Assembly (NCBI RefSeq): GCF_000010345.1
Contig: NC_009663.1
Location: forward strand, 1,302,001 to 1,366,000
Length of the DNA stretch: 64,000 nucleotides
Source of the DNA: Sulfurovum sp. NBC37-1
GTDB lineage: Bacteria > Campylobacterota > Campylobacteria > Campylobacterales > Sulfurovaceae
Direction: 5' to 3'
Notes under the pieces: generated by a model
What the model saw: only the letters and a program-made list of their open reading frames with translations
Databases searched by the model: none
Told to the model about the DNA's origin: nothing
Shown here: piece after piece, positions 1 through 8,844 of the stretch
Numbering within the stretch: the first letter of the stretch is position 1
Layout of the letters: every line of letters begins with the position of its first letter
Position numbers and translations under genes: made by a program

Positions 1-1352
1 AGCAGCGCCTGATGATAGGCTTCTTCCCGCCGGGTCAGGGTATTCTGATAGTTGAACTTTCTGTCCCTTTGCAAAAACTCTACCATCTGTCCTCCCTGCC
101 TGCTGTCAAACCTTACTATAAAATTTTTGGTGACACTCTTTATCTCATCATATCCATCCAGATTTATATCTTTGACTTCCATCGTATGCTTTTCTTTTTG
201 ATACCGTAAATTTTCACATTCACAAAGATAGGCATAGGCATTGTCTCTCAGGTTCGGCAGATAGAGCCCTCCAAAAATACCGTGCCAAAAGACATCATTA
301 GTCTGCAGTCTGTAGAGTGCATCAAGGTATTTTTTGTTATCTGTCTGATGCTTTGAAACCTCTATCATCCTTTTATGAAGCCTGTTCGACTCTTCATATT
401 TGACAAAAAAGTTTTTCCAGGAAGCACCTTTGACAAACTTATCTACATCTTTGGGATACTCTTTTGCAACTTCTTCTTTTATCGCTTTGAGCTTCAATGT
501 ATCCTGTGACTTCAGGCTCCATTCTCCCATCTCTTCATAGGCGACATTATCGAGATAGACCAGACCTTTTGCTCTATGGGTTTCATGGAACTCTCTAAAA
601 TGCAGGCTTTCAATATGCTCGTCTTTGTCAAGTGCACTCAAAAATGCTTCAAGCCACCCTTTTTCATAAACCCATTCATGGGTTTGCGGCCAAAGTCCGA
701 ATTTTTCGGCATCATCAAAAATAATAGCTGCACCGCCGTCACGGGCGCTTTTTTTGACCGCCTCCACCGCCTCCTCCACATTTTTAAAAGGAAGTGCATA
801 TCTCAATGTCTGGCTAATGGGGAAAAGAGCGATCTTCTCACCGTTATTTTCTGTCAGGAAGTATCCGTCAAGTACCTCTTCGTCAAATCCGCTTGCCCTG
901 AAGTGATAGTCATCGACCATCACATAAGAGATATTGCATTCTATCAGTTCACTTATGATGCCATTCTCCCAGACCCTCTCCGTCAGCCACAACCCCTTCG
1001 GGATCTGTTTAAACTGTTTTTTGACCGCTTTGTTCAGTTTTTTTATCTGGGCCGTTCTGTTGCAGGGAGGAATGGCACACAGGACAGGCTCATAAAAACC
1101 GGCAGTGAAAAATTCTATGCTTCCCCTCTCATTTAACGCCTGTATATCAGCGAAAACCTCTTTATGTCGTTTTCTGATCTCCTCCATCAGCCATCCGCTG
1201 CAGTGCAGGGAAAACTTGAAAAAGGGGAACTTTTTTACGGTTTGAAAAAAAGGTTTGTAACATTTTTCTACAGCCTCGTCCACAGCTTCCCTGAAGTTGT
1301 CTACCGGCTGATGCATATGTATGCCAAAAAGCAGTTTGACTTTTTTATCCAT
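1..1352 (-). CDS. GH57 4-alpha-glucanotransferase/alpha-amylase (C-terminus cut by window edge)
   Basis: The frame opens at an ATG at 1352 behind GGAAAAGAG and stays open to base 1, giving about 450 residues with the C-terminus missing. The N-terminus has the GH57 motif HMHQPVDNF. The probable nucleophile is E125 in GLWLTERVWE and the acid is D213/D214 in FDDAEKFG; this spacing matches archaeal GH57 4-alpha-glucanotransferases (E123/D214 in the Thermococcus litoralis enzyme). A region around residues 300-390 looks like the central domain of that family. It begins 8 bases after the preceding GH57 stop, so it is the last visible gene of the alpha-glucan operon. It probably transfers or hydrolyses alpha-1,4-glucan in the cytoplasm (no signal peptide). 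Transferase versus amylase cannot be decided from sequence. Confidence 0.9.
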   Translation of the reverse strand, partial: MDKKVKLLFGIHMHQPVDNFREAVDEAVEKCYKPFFQTVKKFPFFKFSLHCSGWLMEEIRKRHKEVFADIQALNERGSIEFFTAGFYEPVLCAIPPCNRTAQIKKLNKAVKKQFKQIPKGLWLTERVWENGIISELIECNISYVMVDDYHFRASGFDEEVLDGYFLTENNGEKIALFPISQTLRYALPFKNVEEAVEAVKKSARDGGAAIIFDDAEKFGLWPQTHEWVYEKGWLEAFLSALDKDEHIESLHFREFHETHRAKGLVYLDNVAYEEMGEWSLKSQDTLKLKAIKEEVAKEYPKDVDKFVKGASWKNFFVKYEESNRLHKRMIEVSKHQTDNKKYLDALYRLQTNDVFWHGIFGGLYLPNLRDNAYAYLCECENLRYQKEKHTMEVKDINLDGYDEIKSVTKNFIVRFDSRQGGQMVEFLQRDRKFNYQNTLTRREEAYHQAL

Positions 1353-1360
1353 CTCTTTTC

Positions 1361-3388
1361 CTATATAAACCAGTTTTTACTGTAATCATCGAGGCACACT
1401 TCTATATCACCGAAGATCGGTACAAATTCACTGCTGTTTTGCTTATCTGTTATTTCCAGCTGAAGATGAAGATTGCTTTTTTTCTGACAGTATTTTTTAT
1501 CTATGGAGAATTCTACCATATCCTTGCATGCCAAAGTTAAACCATCCTGCTGATAATGTGTGGCTACAGGAAGAACGATGACATCGGCCAATTCTTTAAA
1601 ATGCAGTTTTATCTCCTTGTACGCTTGCAGGAACTGCTCCACATTCACGTCAAGCCTGAAATACATCATTGTTTCATTTTCACCATAGTAGAGTTTTTGC
1701 ACGATCCTTTTTGCACCGTCCATGGTAGAAAAGGCTTTGCTCTCATCTATCATACCGGCACCAAGCCATTCATAGAACGAACTCTCTTTTCCATCGACCT
1801 CTACCGACAGTGGGAATTGCGGTCTGACCTGGCTGAGAAAAACATTTCTTTTCCTGAAAATATTCAGATAAAGGTCTGACGGTACAGGTATACGGCACAG
1901 TTCGTAAATCGCTATAAGGTGCAAACGGAAAAGGGTATCGAACTCCTCAAGGAAATCACTGTAATGATCTTCTCCGTACCACCAGAACCAATCCGAACAT
2001 TCACTGGCCAGAAAGTGTTCGTCCGCCAATGCTTTTGTCTCTTTGTCAAGTTTCCGGTACGAAGAAGCAGTCTCTCTCTTTGTCTTGTATATCAACTCCC
2101 ACGCCCTGTTCTTCTCACTCTGCCCTACCCAGGTATCAAAGGTGCCGTATATCCAGCTGCCCGGTTGCAGGGAGCTTAGCTCCCGTCTCACTTCTTTAGC
2201 CGCTTCATCAAGTTTCTGCAGGGAAACAGTCCGGCTTTTTGAAATGGCATCGTACAGTTCCAGGAAAAAATCCATGGCATTGTTCCGGTAGAATTCCCAA
2301 GCATTCTCCCCGTCCACGATGACAAAAACGCTCGCATCGGGATTCTGCTGCCCGATCTCATCGAGTCGTTTCATGAAGTCTTTTACTGCCTCCTCTTCCT
2401 CCATGAAACGGTAGCGGAACCCTATACTGTCACTGAGCGCATGATCCCGGAATGCAATGAAAACAGAATCATATTCATACCGTTGATAGCAGAGGCTTTT
2501 TTCGCTGCTACTAAGTGTTTTCAACAGGATCGCTTCATCTGTGGCGATCCATTGGATACCGCTTTCACGGTAAAGGTGTAGACTTTTTTCATCTACAGCC
2601 CCTTCTGCCGGCCACAGACCGGTAGGCCTCTGTCCAAATACCTCCGTATACAGTTCAATGGCTTTGTCTACCTGCTTGCGTGCGTCATCTTTCAGAGAGA
2701 GAGGATCCTGTGGCAGTGTGGTCTTTGGGTTTGAGATCACTGCCGTCTGCATGTCGATCAGAAGCGGGAGGATCGGATGATTGTAAGGTGTGGTAGAGAG
2801 TGAGATCTGTCCGCTTTGCAAAAGGCTTCCATAAAAGGGGAGGATCTGCGGAATGAACTTCAACAGTGCATCGAGAAGTTCTTCTTTGTCACTCTGCGTA
2901 TATGCTGTCTCTTTACGTATCAAAGTCTGTACAACTGTACTGTTCTGTCTCAGGTAATTACCGCACCATGCCAAAAGGAACAGGACTTCAAGGTCTCTGA
3001 GTTCACTCTCTGTAAAATTCTCATTATGATACAGTGCTGCATATCTTTTGAGCGGTTTAACCATTGTCTCGAACAGAGCGGACCTGCATAGTTTTACCAG
3101 ATATTTTTTTTCTTCTTCTTCCAACGTCGATACTTCCCGGATCCAGAGCGTTAGAAATTTATCTTTTTCATATCTGTGTGCTTCATAGAGTTTAAGCTGT
3201 CTGATCAGGGTCGGGGTAAGATTGAACGTTGCTTTCAGTCTCGGGAACCGTGAGAGCAGCCAGGGCATTTCATAATAGTCTTTGATCGCATGTAAAAAGA
3301 CCCACGGCATGCACATGATGCCGTTTTCATCCACATAATTCGGCTGATGCATATGCCAGAGAAAAGAGAGTTTCAGACTCACATCCAC
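1361..3388 (-). CDS. GH57 family glycoside hydrolase (amylopullulanase/alpha-amylase type)
   Basis: 675 residues. It opens with SFLWHMHQPNY, the GH57 signature with catalytic-site histidines. The likely nucleophile is E262 in GLWPAEGAVD and the likely acid D359 in VIVDGENAWEFY, the arrangement of the amylopullulanase/APU-like branch. There is no signal peptide, so it should act on intracellular glucan. The start overlaps the upstream nucleotidyltransferase by 10 bases and the stop lies 8 bases before the next GH57 start, so translation is probably coupled. Two different GH57 enzymes in a row with GlgP suggest debranching and chain reshuffling feeding phosphorolysis. Exact bond specificity is not resolved. 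Confidence 0.9.
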   Translation of the reverse strand: MDVSLKLSFLWHMHQPNYVDENGIMCMPWVFLHAIKDYYEMPWLLSRFPRLKATFNLTPTLIRQLKLYEAHRYEKDKFLTLWIREVSTLEEEEKKYLVKLCRSALFETMVKPLKRYAALYHNENFTESELRDLEVLFLLAWCGNYLRQNSTVVQTLIRKETAYTQSDKEELLDALLKFIPQILPFYGSLLQSGQISLSTTPYNHPILPLLIDMQTAVISNPKTTLPQDPLSLKDDARKQVDKAIELYTEVFGQRPTGLWPAEGAVDEKSLHLYRESGIQWIATDEAILLKTLSSSEKSLCYQRYEYDSVFIAFRDHALSDSIGFRYRFMEEEEAVKDFMKRLDEIGQQNPDASVFVIVDGENAWEFYRNNAMDFFLELYDAISKSRTVSLQKLDEAAKEVRRELSSLQPGSWIYGTFDTWVGQSEKNRAWELIYKTKRETASSYRKLDKETKALADEHFLASECSDWFWWYGEDHYSDFLEEFDTLFRLHLIAIYELCRIPVPSDLYLNIFRKRNVFLSQVRPQFPLSVEVDGKESSFYEWLGAGMIDESKAFSTMDGAKRIVQKLYYGENETMMYFRLDVNVEQFLQAYKEIKLHFKELADVIVLPVATHYQQDGLTLACKDMVEFSIDKKYCQKKSNLHLQLEITDKQNSSEFVPIFGDIEVCLDDYSKNWFI

Positions 3389-5901
3389 TCTTTGATATTT
3401 GCTTCGTATCTTGCTGCCAGAGCCTCCCCGCTGTTTTTATCTTTTGCCTGTACGTACAGATGCAGCAGATCCCTCACCTGATCTGGGATCATCAGTATCC
3501 AGTCAGTCTCGTTTTCCCATATCTTGACCCCGTCAGTGGTACAGGACTTTTTATCTTTAGCTTCCTGAAAGAAGCGTTTCATCATTTTTCCCTTCTGGGC
3601 CTGTGAACACTCTACTTCGATATGATTATAGTAAAATCGTTCAAACTGTTTGGAAATGTCCGAAATTGTCACTTGATGGCGTGACAGCATTTCCATGATC
3701 TTCAGACTGGCATACATGGCATCTCGGTGGAGGGAGAACTCGGTAAAAGCAAAATTGCCGTCGATCGTTGCAACGAGATCATATTTTTTCACTTTATCCG
3801 CCTTGAAGTTGGCATACTTTCCTCTCTCTATCACAAGATTTTCGAACAGTTCGTCTGTCAGGTCCGGCGCCCAGGTGGGTAAAAATACATTGAGCTTTTT
3901 CTCTTTCTCTTTCGCTTCCAGGTTCAAAAGGGAAAGTACAACGAAAAGTCCTTTAATCCTGCCAAGAACTTCCCCGTCATCACCGACAATGCCCAACTGC
4001 TGGCCGTTCGGATACATCAAAAAACCGATATTGAACTTCAGGTTCTTGACGATGGCGGAAATATCGTCTTTCGATTTCTTTTCGACATGTGCCATATTTG
4101 CCATTTTATGATAATCAGTATAGCTATTCAATATAATGTTTTCTATCTGCAGTTCCGATATGATCTCCGGGAAAATATCTTTGGTACCGCCGTACATCAG
4201 ATCTATAGCAACCCTGAATCCGTTCTTTTTGATGATCTTATGGTCGATCGCCTCTTTTACCGCTTTTTTGTAGGTAATACATTCATTGAGATGATGGATA
4301 TAATTCTCTTCTATTCTTCCGATCTTATCATAGTCAACCCTGCGGTAATCCTGCTGAAAAAAAGCTTTCTCGACAGATTTGGCCATATTACCGTCTATAC
4401 GCAGTCCCTCTTCACTGAAAAACGTAAACTCTACACCCGTAGGGTCAAATACATTCTGTCTGAAATAGATACCTGCAACCAGTTCCTTCTTTATACCAAG
4501 GTTGTGCCGGAGTACTGCCGGAGGCATTGCCTTTAAATCTACAATATTGACACCGCCTGAAAGCAAGCCTCCCAGAAACGCTCTTTTAAGCATACGGGCA
4601 CTTTTACTGTGGTCCCTGCCTACGATAACCGTACTTCCCAACGGCAGATGGGCTGCAAACGCTTCTGCAAGCTGGCAAGCCATCTCGCACGATATTTCCA
4701 CGTTGCTTTTCCCCGTTACCCTGCCGTCTTCAAAAATGGAGTTTTTATATTTGTTCCCCCATATGACATTTTTGTTCACGATGGAAGCTGCCTCTATGGT
4801 TTTATGCGGCCATACGGTGATATCCTGATCGAATACAGCCAATTTGCCAACATCACAGCCTTCCGCCAGTATAACACCGGCTTTTGCCGTAACCATATCA
4901 TCTATGTGTGTATCGTTGCAAATAATACTGTTATCGAACACGCATTTTTTTCCTATGATGATATCATGCCACAGCACACTGTTCCTGATCTTTGTTTCCG
5001 GCTGTATCACAACATTGTCGCCTATCGAGACATTATGCAGCCGTACATTTTTCCCTATTTGGACGTGTGAGCCTATGATAACCGTATCGATGATCTCCAC
5101 CGAAGGGTCGATCTCGCTCTCTTCCCCAAGATACAATACACCGTCAGGATATTCTATTTTTTTACCCGGAAAAGCAACTTTTATCTTCTGTTTGAATATA
5201 TCACCGTATACTTCCCGGTAACTGTCGGGGTTTCCGACATCGCGCCAGTATCCCCTGGCATCATAGGACATCAGGTCAATTCCCTCACTCATCAACAGAG
5301 GAAACAGGTCTTTGGCAAAGTCAAAATTGTCTTCAGTCGGAATGTAGTCAAGAATTTCGGGTTCAATGACATAAATACCTGTATTAATGGTATCGCTGAA
5401 CACTTCCCCCCAGCTCGGTTTTTCCAGGAATTTCTCAATTTTTCCGTTCTCATCGGCGATCACAACGCCAAACTGAAGCGGATTTTCTACAGAGGTAAGA
5501 GTGATGGTCAGTTTGGATTCGGTCTTGTAGTGATGATCGATGATCTTTTCAAAATCAAAATCGCTCACAAGGTCACCGCTGACAATGATGAAGGTCGTAT
5601 CGAGAAATTCTCTTGCTGCTCCGACCGCTCCAGCAGTGCCTAAATCTTCTTCGGGCAATACATACTCTAATTTTACACCTATTCTGCTGCCGTCACCAAA
5701 ATGGTTTTTTATGATCTCCGGTTTAAAATAGAGCAGAACCACAATTTCTGTGATACCTATATCAACAAGTTTTCTCATGGTATGTTCCATCATGGGAATG
5801 TTACAGATGGGGAGCATGGGTTTTGGCATAGAGTGGGTAAGAGGCTGTATTCTGGTTCCGAAGCCACCCGCCATCATTACGGCTTTTATTTTTTTATTCA
5901 T
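3379..5901 (-). CDS. sugar nucleotidyltransferase fused to a degenerate phosphohexomutase domain
   Basis: 840 residues. Residues 1-240 are a nucleotidyltransferase with AGGFGTR at 11-17 and KPMLP after it; about 250-370 form hexapeptide repeats of a left-handed beta helix; about 380-840 have the fold order of a phosphoglucomutase/phosphomannomutase. The mutase active-site signature (TxSHNP) is replaced by a stretch reading AGIYFRQNVFDPTGVEF, and the metal loop DGDxDR by YPNGQQLGIVG, so this half is unlikely to be a working mutase. Such fusions are usually annotated mannose-1-phosphate guanylyltransferase; within this operon glucose-1-phosphate is an equally plausible substrate. It overlaps pgi by ATGA and the GH57 gene by 10 bases. 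Confidence 0.85.
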   Translation of the reverse strand: MNKKIKAVMMAGGFGTRIQPLTHSMPKPMLPICNIPMMEHTMRKLVDIGITEIVVLLYFKPEIIKNHFGDGSRIGVKLEYVLPEEDLGTAGAVGAAREFLDTTFIIVSGDLVSDFDFEKIIDHHYKTESKLTITLTSVENPLQFGVVIADENGKIEKFLEKPSWGEVFSDTINTGIYVIEPEILDYIPTEDNFDFAKDLFPLLMSEGIDLMSYDARGYWRDVGNPDSYREVYGDIFKQKIKVAFPGKKIEYPDGVLYLGEESEIDPSVEIIDTVIIGSHVQIGKNVRLHNVSIGDNVVIQPETKIRNSVLWHDIIIGKKCVFDNSIICNDTHIDDMVTAKAGVILAEGCDVGKLAVFDQDITVWPHKTIEAASIVNKNVIWGNKYKNSIFEDGRVTGKSNVEISCEMACQLAEAFAAHLPLGSTVIVGRDHSKSARMLKRAFLGGLLSGGVNIVDLKAMPPAVLRHNLGIKKELVAGIYFRQNVFDPTGVEFTFFSEEGLRIDGNMAKSVEKAFFQQDYRRVDYDKIGRIEENYIHHLNECITYKKAVKEAIDHKIIKKNGFRVAIDLMYGGTKDIFPEIISELQIENIILNSYTDYHKMANMAHVEKKSKDDISAIVKNLKFNIGFLMYPNGQQLGIVGDDGEVLGRIKGLFVVLSLLNLEAKEKEKKLNVFLPTWAPDLTDELFENLVIERGKYANFKADKVKKYDLVATIDGNFAFTEFSLHRDAMYASLKIMEMLSRHQVTISDISKQFERFYYNHIEVECSQAQKGKMMKRFFQEAKDKKSCTTDGVKIWENETDWILMIPDQVRDLLHLYVQAKDKNSGEALAARYEANIKEWM

Positions 5902-7169
5902 TTTCCCGCCTCTTTCCTAAATTTTTTTACCAGTATTTGTTTGCCAAGTTCAACGCCAGGCTGATCATAGGTATCTATATTCATCATAATACCACAAGCC
6001 GAAGTCAGTATTTCATAATACATAATAAGTTCTCCGATATTTGCTTCATCCACCTTGCCCAGCACGATCCTGTCCACCGGTATCTTCTTTGCCATCAGGC
6101 TTTCTCTTGTCGCATCACATTCTACATCGATCAGCTCATTGAAAGTGTGTCCATTGACATAATCGACTTTTTCAATATACTTTAACGATATATCCGGAAT
6201 TTCCAGATCATAATCAAAATTTTCTATCTTAATGAAGGTCACCGTCTTGTCTCTCATACCTTCAATGATAAGCTGCAAAAAAGAATGCTGATCGACCGAA
6301 CCGATGTGGCCCACCGGTGTCAAACCCGTATGCCTGCCCTGCCCGTCTATTTTTCCGAGAGATTCACCCCAAAGCTGAACAAACCACTTTGTGAAGTTCT
6401 CCAGACAGTCTCCGTAGGAGAAAAGTACTGTCACCGGGTAGTCGTCACGGTATTGTGTCAAAAAACGGGCTTTTCTGAGCAGGTGTTCTTCTTCTACTTC
6501 AAAAAAACGCTTGGCAAAACTGCCTGCTCCTTCCAGTATAGCCTGTACATCATAGCCCGCAAGCATCAGAGGCACGATCCCCACGCTGCTGAGTACAGAG
6601 AAACGTCCTCCGACATTGGCGGGGATATGAAAACTTTTGATGCTGTATGAGGCGGCAAAGCGGTCCAGAGGCGAATTTTCATCGGTAATGACCATAATCC
6701 GCTGAGCATCTTTACCCTCAAGGTGCAGGTCAAAATGGTCGATAGCCGCTTTGAATATGGAGGTGGTCTCTATGGTGGAACCGGATTTTGAAACGACAAT
6801 AAAAAGTGTTTTGTCTCTATCTATCCGGTCAAACTGTTTGCGTAGAGATACTGGATCAGGATTTTCAAGGAAAAAAATGTTCTTTGCTTCTGTATATTTG
6901 CTTTCAAGAGCAGCGTGTATCGCCTTGGTCCCCAAAGAGGAACCGCCGATCCCCATCACGACAATCGTTTCGAGTGAAACGAAAATACCGGGTTCCCGAC
7001 CGACATAGCTTTCCACCTCCTCTATGATCATCTTCGAATCTTCAGGAAGAGTATAGTACCCGCTGACCCCTTCTTTTGCTTCTTTCTCGATGGCATGGAA
7101 CACATCCATCATCTCTGCCTTGCCGGGTTCATCCCTCTGCAGGCTAAAGTCTTTCTCGTAAGTAACCAT
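5898..7169 (-). CDS. pgi: glucose-6-phosphate isomerase
   Basis: 423 residues from the ATG at 7169; an in-frame TTG at 7199 exists, but GGGAAGAGAG sits 8 bases before the ATG, so the ATG is preferred. Pgi features are the phosphate-binding GIGGSSLGTKA, SKSGSTIETTS, GGRFSVLSSVG and GQGRHTG motifs. The enzyme interconverts glucose-6-P and fructose-6-P. Together with the adjacent pgm and glgP it links stored glucan to glycolysis/gluconeogenesis. The stop overlaps the following gene by ATGA. The length is on the short side for the family, as in many epsilonproteobacterial Pgi proteins. Confidence 0.95.
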   Translation of the reverse strand: MVTYEKDFSLQRDEPGKAEMMDVFHAIEKEAKEGVSGYYTLPEDSKMIIEEVESYVGREPGIFVSLETIVVMGIGGSSLGTKAIHAALESKYTEAKNIFFLENPDPVSLRKQFDRIDRDKTLFIVVSKSGSTIETTSIFKAAIDHFDLHLEGKDAQRIMVITDENSPLDRFAASYSIKSFHIPANVGGRFSVLSSVGIVPLMLAGYDVQAILEGAGSFAKRFFEVEEEHLLRKARFLTQYRDDYPVTVLFSYGDCLENFTKWFVQLWGESLGKIDGQGRHTGLTPVGHIGSVDQHSFLQLIIEGMRDKTVTFIKIENFDYDLEIPDISLKYIEKVDYVNGHTFNELIDVECDATRESLMAKKIPVDRIVLGKVDEANIGELIMYYEILTSACGIMMNIDTYDQPGVELGKQILVKKFRKEAGK

Positions 7170-7195
7170 AGGTCGGTCTCTCTTCCCTTTTATAT

Positions 7196-8842
7196 TCAAT
7201 CCATTATCGCATCAACGATCCCGCTTGCCTCTTTCTGTAGTGTCTTTAAATGCTCACGTGAGAGAAAACTCTCAGCATATATCTTGTAAATATCTTCTGT
7301 ACCCGACGGTCTGAGTGCAACCCATCCGTTTTTCGTAACGATCTTCACTCCGCCGATATCGGCATCATTTCCCGGTGCTTTGGCATAGATACATTCTATC
7401 TTTTCTCCGGCAAGCGTATCTTGATGTATATCATGGGGTTTGAGATTTTTCAGTTTTTCTTTCTGCACTTTCGATGCAGGAGCATCTATTCTTTCATAAT
7501 ACGCTTTGCCGAACTTTAGTTCAAAACCGGCATAGATCAGTGCCGGGTCCTTTTTTTCTTTCGCCAAAATCTCCGCAGAAAGAAGGTTCAAAATAATACC
7601 GTCTTTGTCCGTGGTCCAGACACTTCCGTCAAATCGAAGGAACGAAGCACCCGCACTCTCTTCTCCGCCAAAGCCGAGTTCACCGTCCATCAGACCTTTG
7701 GCGAACCATTTAAAACCGACCGGCACTTCATATACCGTTTTGTTCAGGGATTTAGCGACCCTGTCTATCATGGAACTGGAAACCAGCGTTTTGCCTATTT
7801 TCAGATCTTCACGCCAGTTCTTTCTCGATGTGAAGAGATACCATATCGCCACGCTCAGATAATGGTTCGGGTTCATCAGCCCGCCTTTGGGCGTGACGAT
7901 ACCATGCCTGTCCGAATCCACATCGTTGGCAAACGCAATGTCATATTTGTCTTTGAGCTCGATCAGCCCTGCCATGGCATAGGGTGAAGAGCAGTCCATG
8001 CGTATCTTTCCGTCATGGTCCAAATGCATGAAGGAAAACGTCGGGTCCACATAGGGATCGAGTATATCCATGTCAAGCCCGTATACTTCATTGATCTTTT
8101 GATACACGGCGATACTCGCTCCCCCCAGAGGATTGACACCGATGTTGAGATTGGCCTTTTTAATGGAATCCATATCGACGATCTCTTTCAACGCAGCAAC
8201 ATAAGGGGTCATAAAATCATATGCAGTGATATAACCCGAACACATCGCTTCTTTGAGGGTGCACGATCGTATCTCTTTCAAATCATTTTCCAATATTTCA
8301 TTGGCCCGCTTTTCTATCTGTGAAGTCACATCGGTATCTGCCGGACCGCCGTTGGGCGGATTGTATTTGTACCCGCCGTCAGCAGGAGGATTGTGTGAAG
8401 GGGTAATAACGATGCCGTCACAGAGGCTGCCCTCTTTTTTATTGGCTTCTATGATAGCGAATGAGACGAGCGGTGTCGGGGTATAGCCGTCATCCTCGGC
8501 GATGGCTACAGCAACTTTATTGGCAGCAAAGACTTCCAGGGCTGTCAGCTGAGCCGGTATGGAAAGCGCATGGGTATCTTTGCCTATGAACAAAACACCA
8601 TCGATCCCTTTTGACTTCCTGTAGTCACATATCGCCTGGCTGATGGCCTTCACATGGGCTTCATTGAAACTTTTTTTGTAGGCACTTCCCCTGTGGCCGG
8701 AAGTACCGAAAGCCACTCTCTGTTCTTTCTGCTCGATGTCCGGAACAAGTGTGTAGTATGCACTGATCAGTTTGGGAATGTTTTCAAGCTGCTCTTTGGG
8801 AACCTTTTGCCCTGCCAATGCACTGAGATGTGAATCTGCCAC
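7196..8842 (-). CDS. pgm: phosphoglucomutase (alpha-D-glucose phosphate-specific)
   Basis: 548 residues, full length for the E. coli Pgm type. Visible motifs are FGTSGHRG near the N-terminus, the catalytic phosphoserine loop TPSHNPPADGGYKYNPPNGG, the metal loop NDVDSDRHG, the sugar-binding GGEESAGASF and the phosphate-binding RPSGTEDIYKIYAESF. It interconverts glucose-1-P and glucose-6-P. It lies 2 bases downstream of glgP, so the GlgP product is passed straight on. All catalytic motifs are intact, unlike the mutase-like half of the protein encoded two genes further on. Confidence 0.97.
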   Translation of the reverse strand: MADSHLSALAGQKVPKEQLENIPKLISAYYTLVPDIEQKEQRVAFGTSGHRGSAYKKSFNEAHVKAISQAICDYRKSKGIDGVLFIGKDTHALSIPAQLTALEVFAANKVAVAIAEDDGYTPTPLVSFAIIEANKKEGSLCDGIVITPSHNPPADGGYKYNPPNGGPADTDVTSQIEKRANEILENDLKEIRSCTLKEAMCSGYITAYDFMTPYVAALKEIVDMDSIKKANLNIGVNPLGGASIAVYQKINEVYGLDMDILDPYVDPTFSFMHLDHDGKIRMDCSSPYAMAGLIELKDKYDIAFANDVDSDRHGIVTPKGGLMNPNHYLSVAIWYLFTSRKNWREDLKIGKTLVSSSMIDRVAKSLNKTVYEVPVGFKWFAKGLMDGELGFGGEESAGASFLRFDGSVWTTDKDGIILNLLSAEILAKEKKDPALIYAGFELKFGKAYYERIDAPASKVQKEKLKNLKPHDIHQDTLAGEKIECIYAKAPGNDADIGGVKIVTKNGWVALRPSGTEDIYKIYAESFLSREHLKTLQKEASGIVDAIMD

Positions 8843-8844
8843 TG

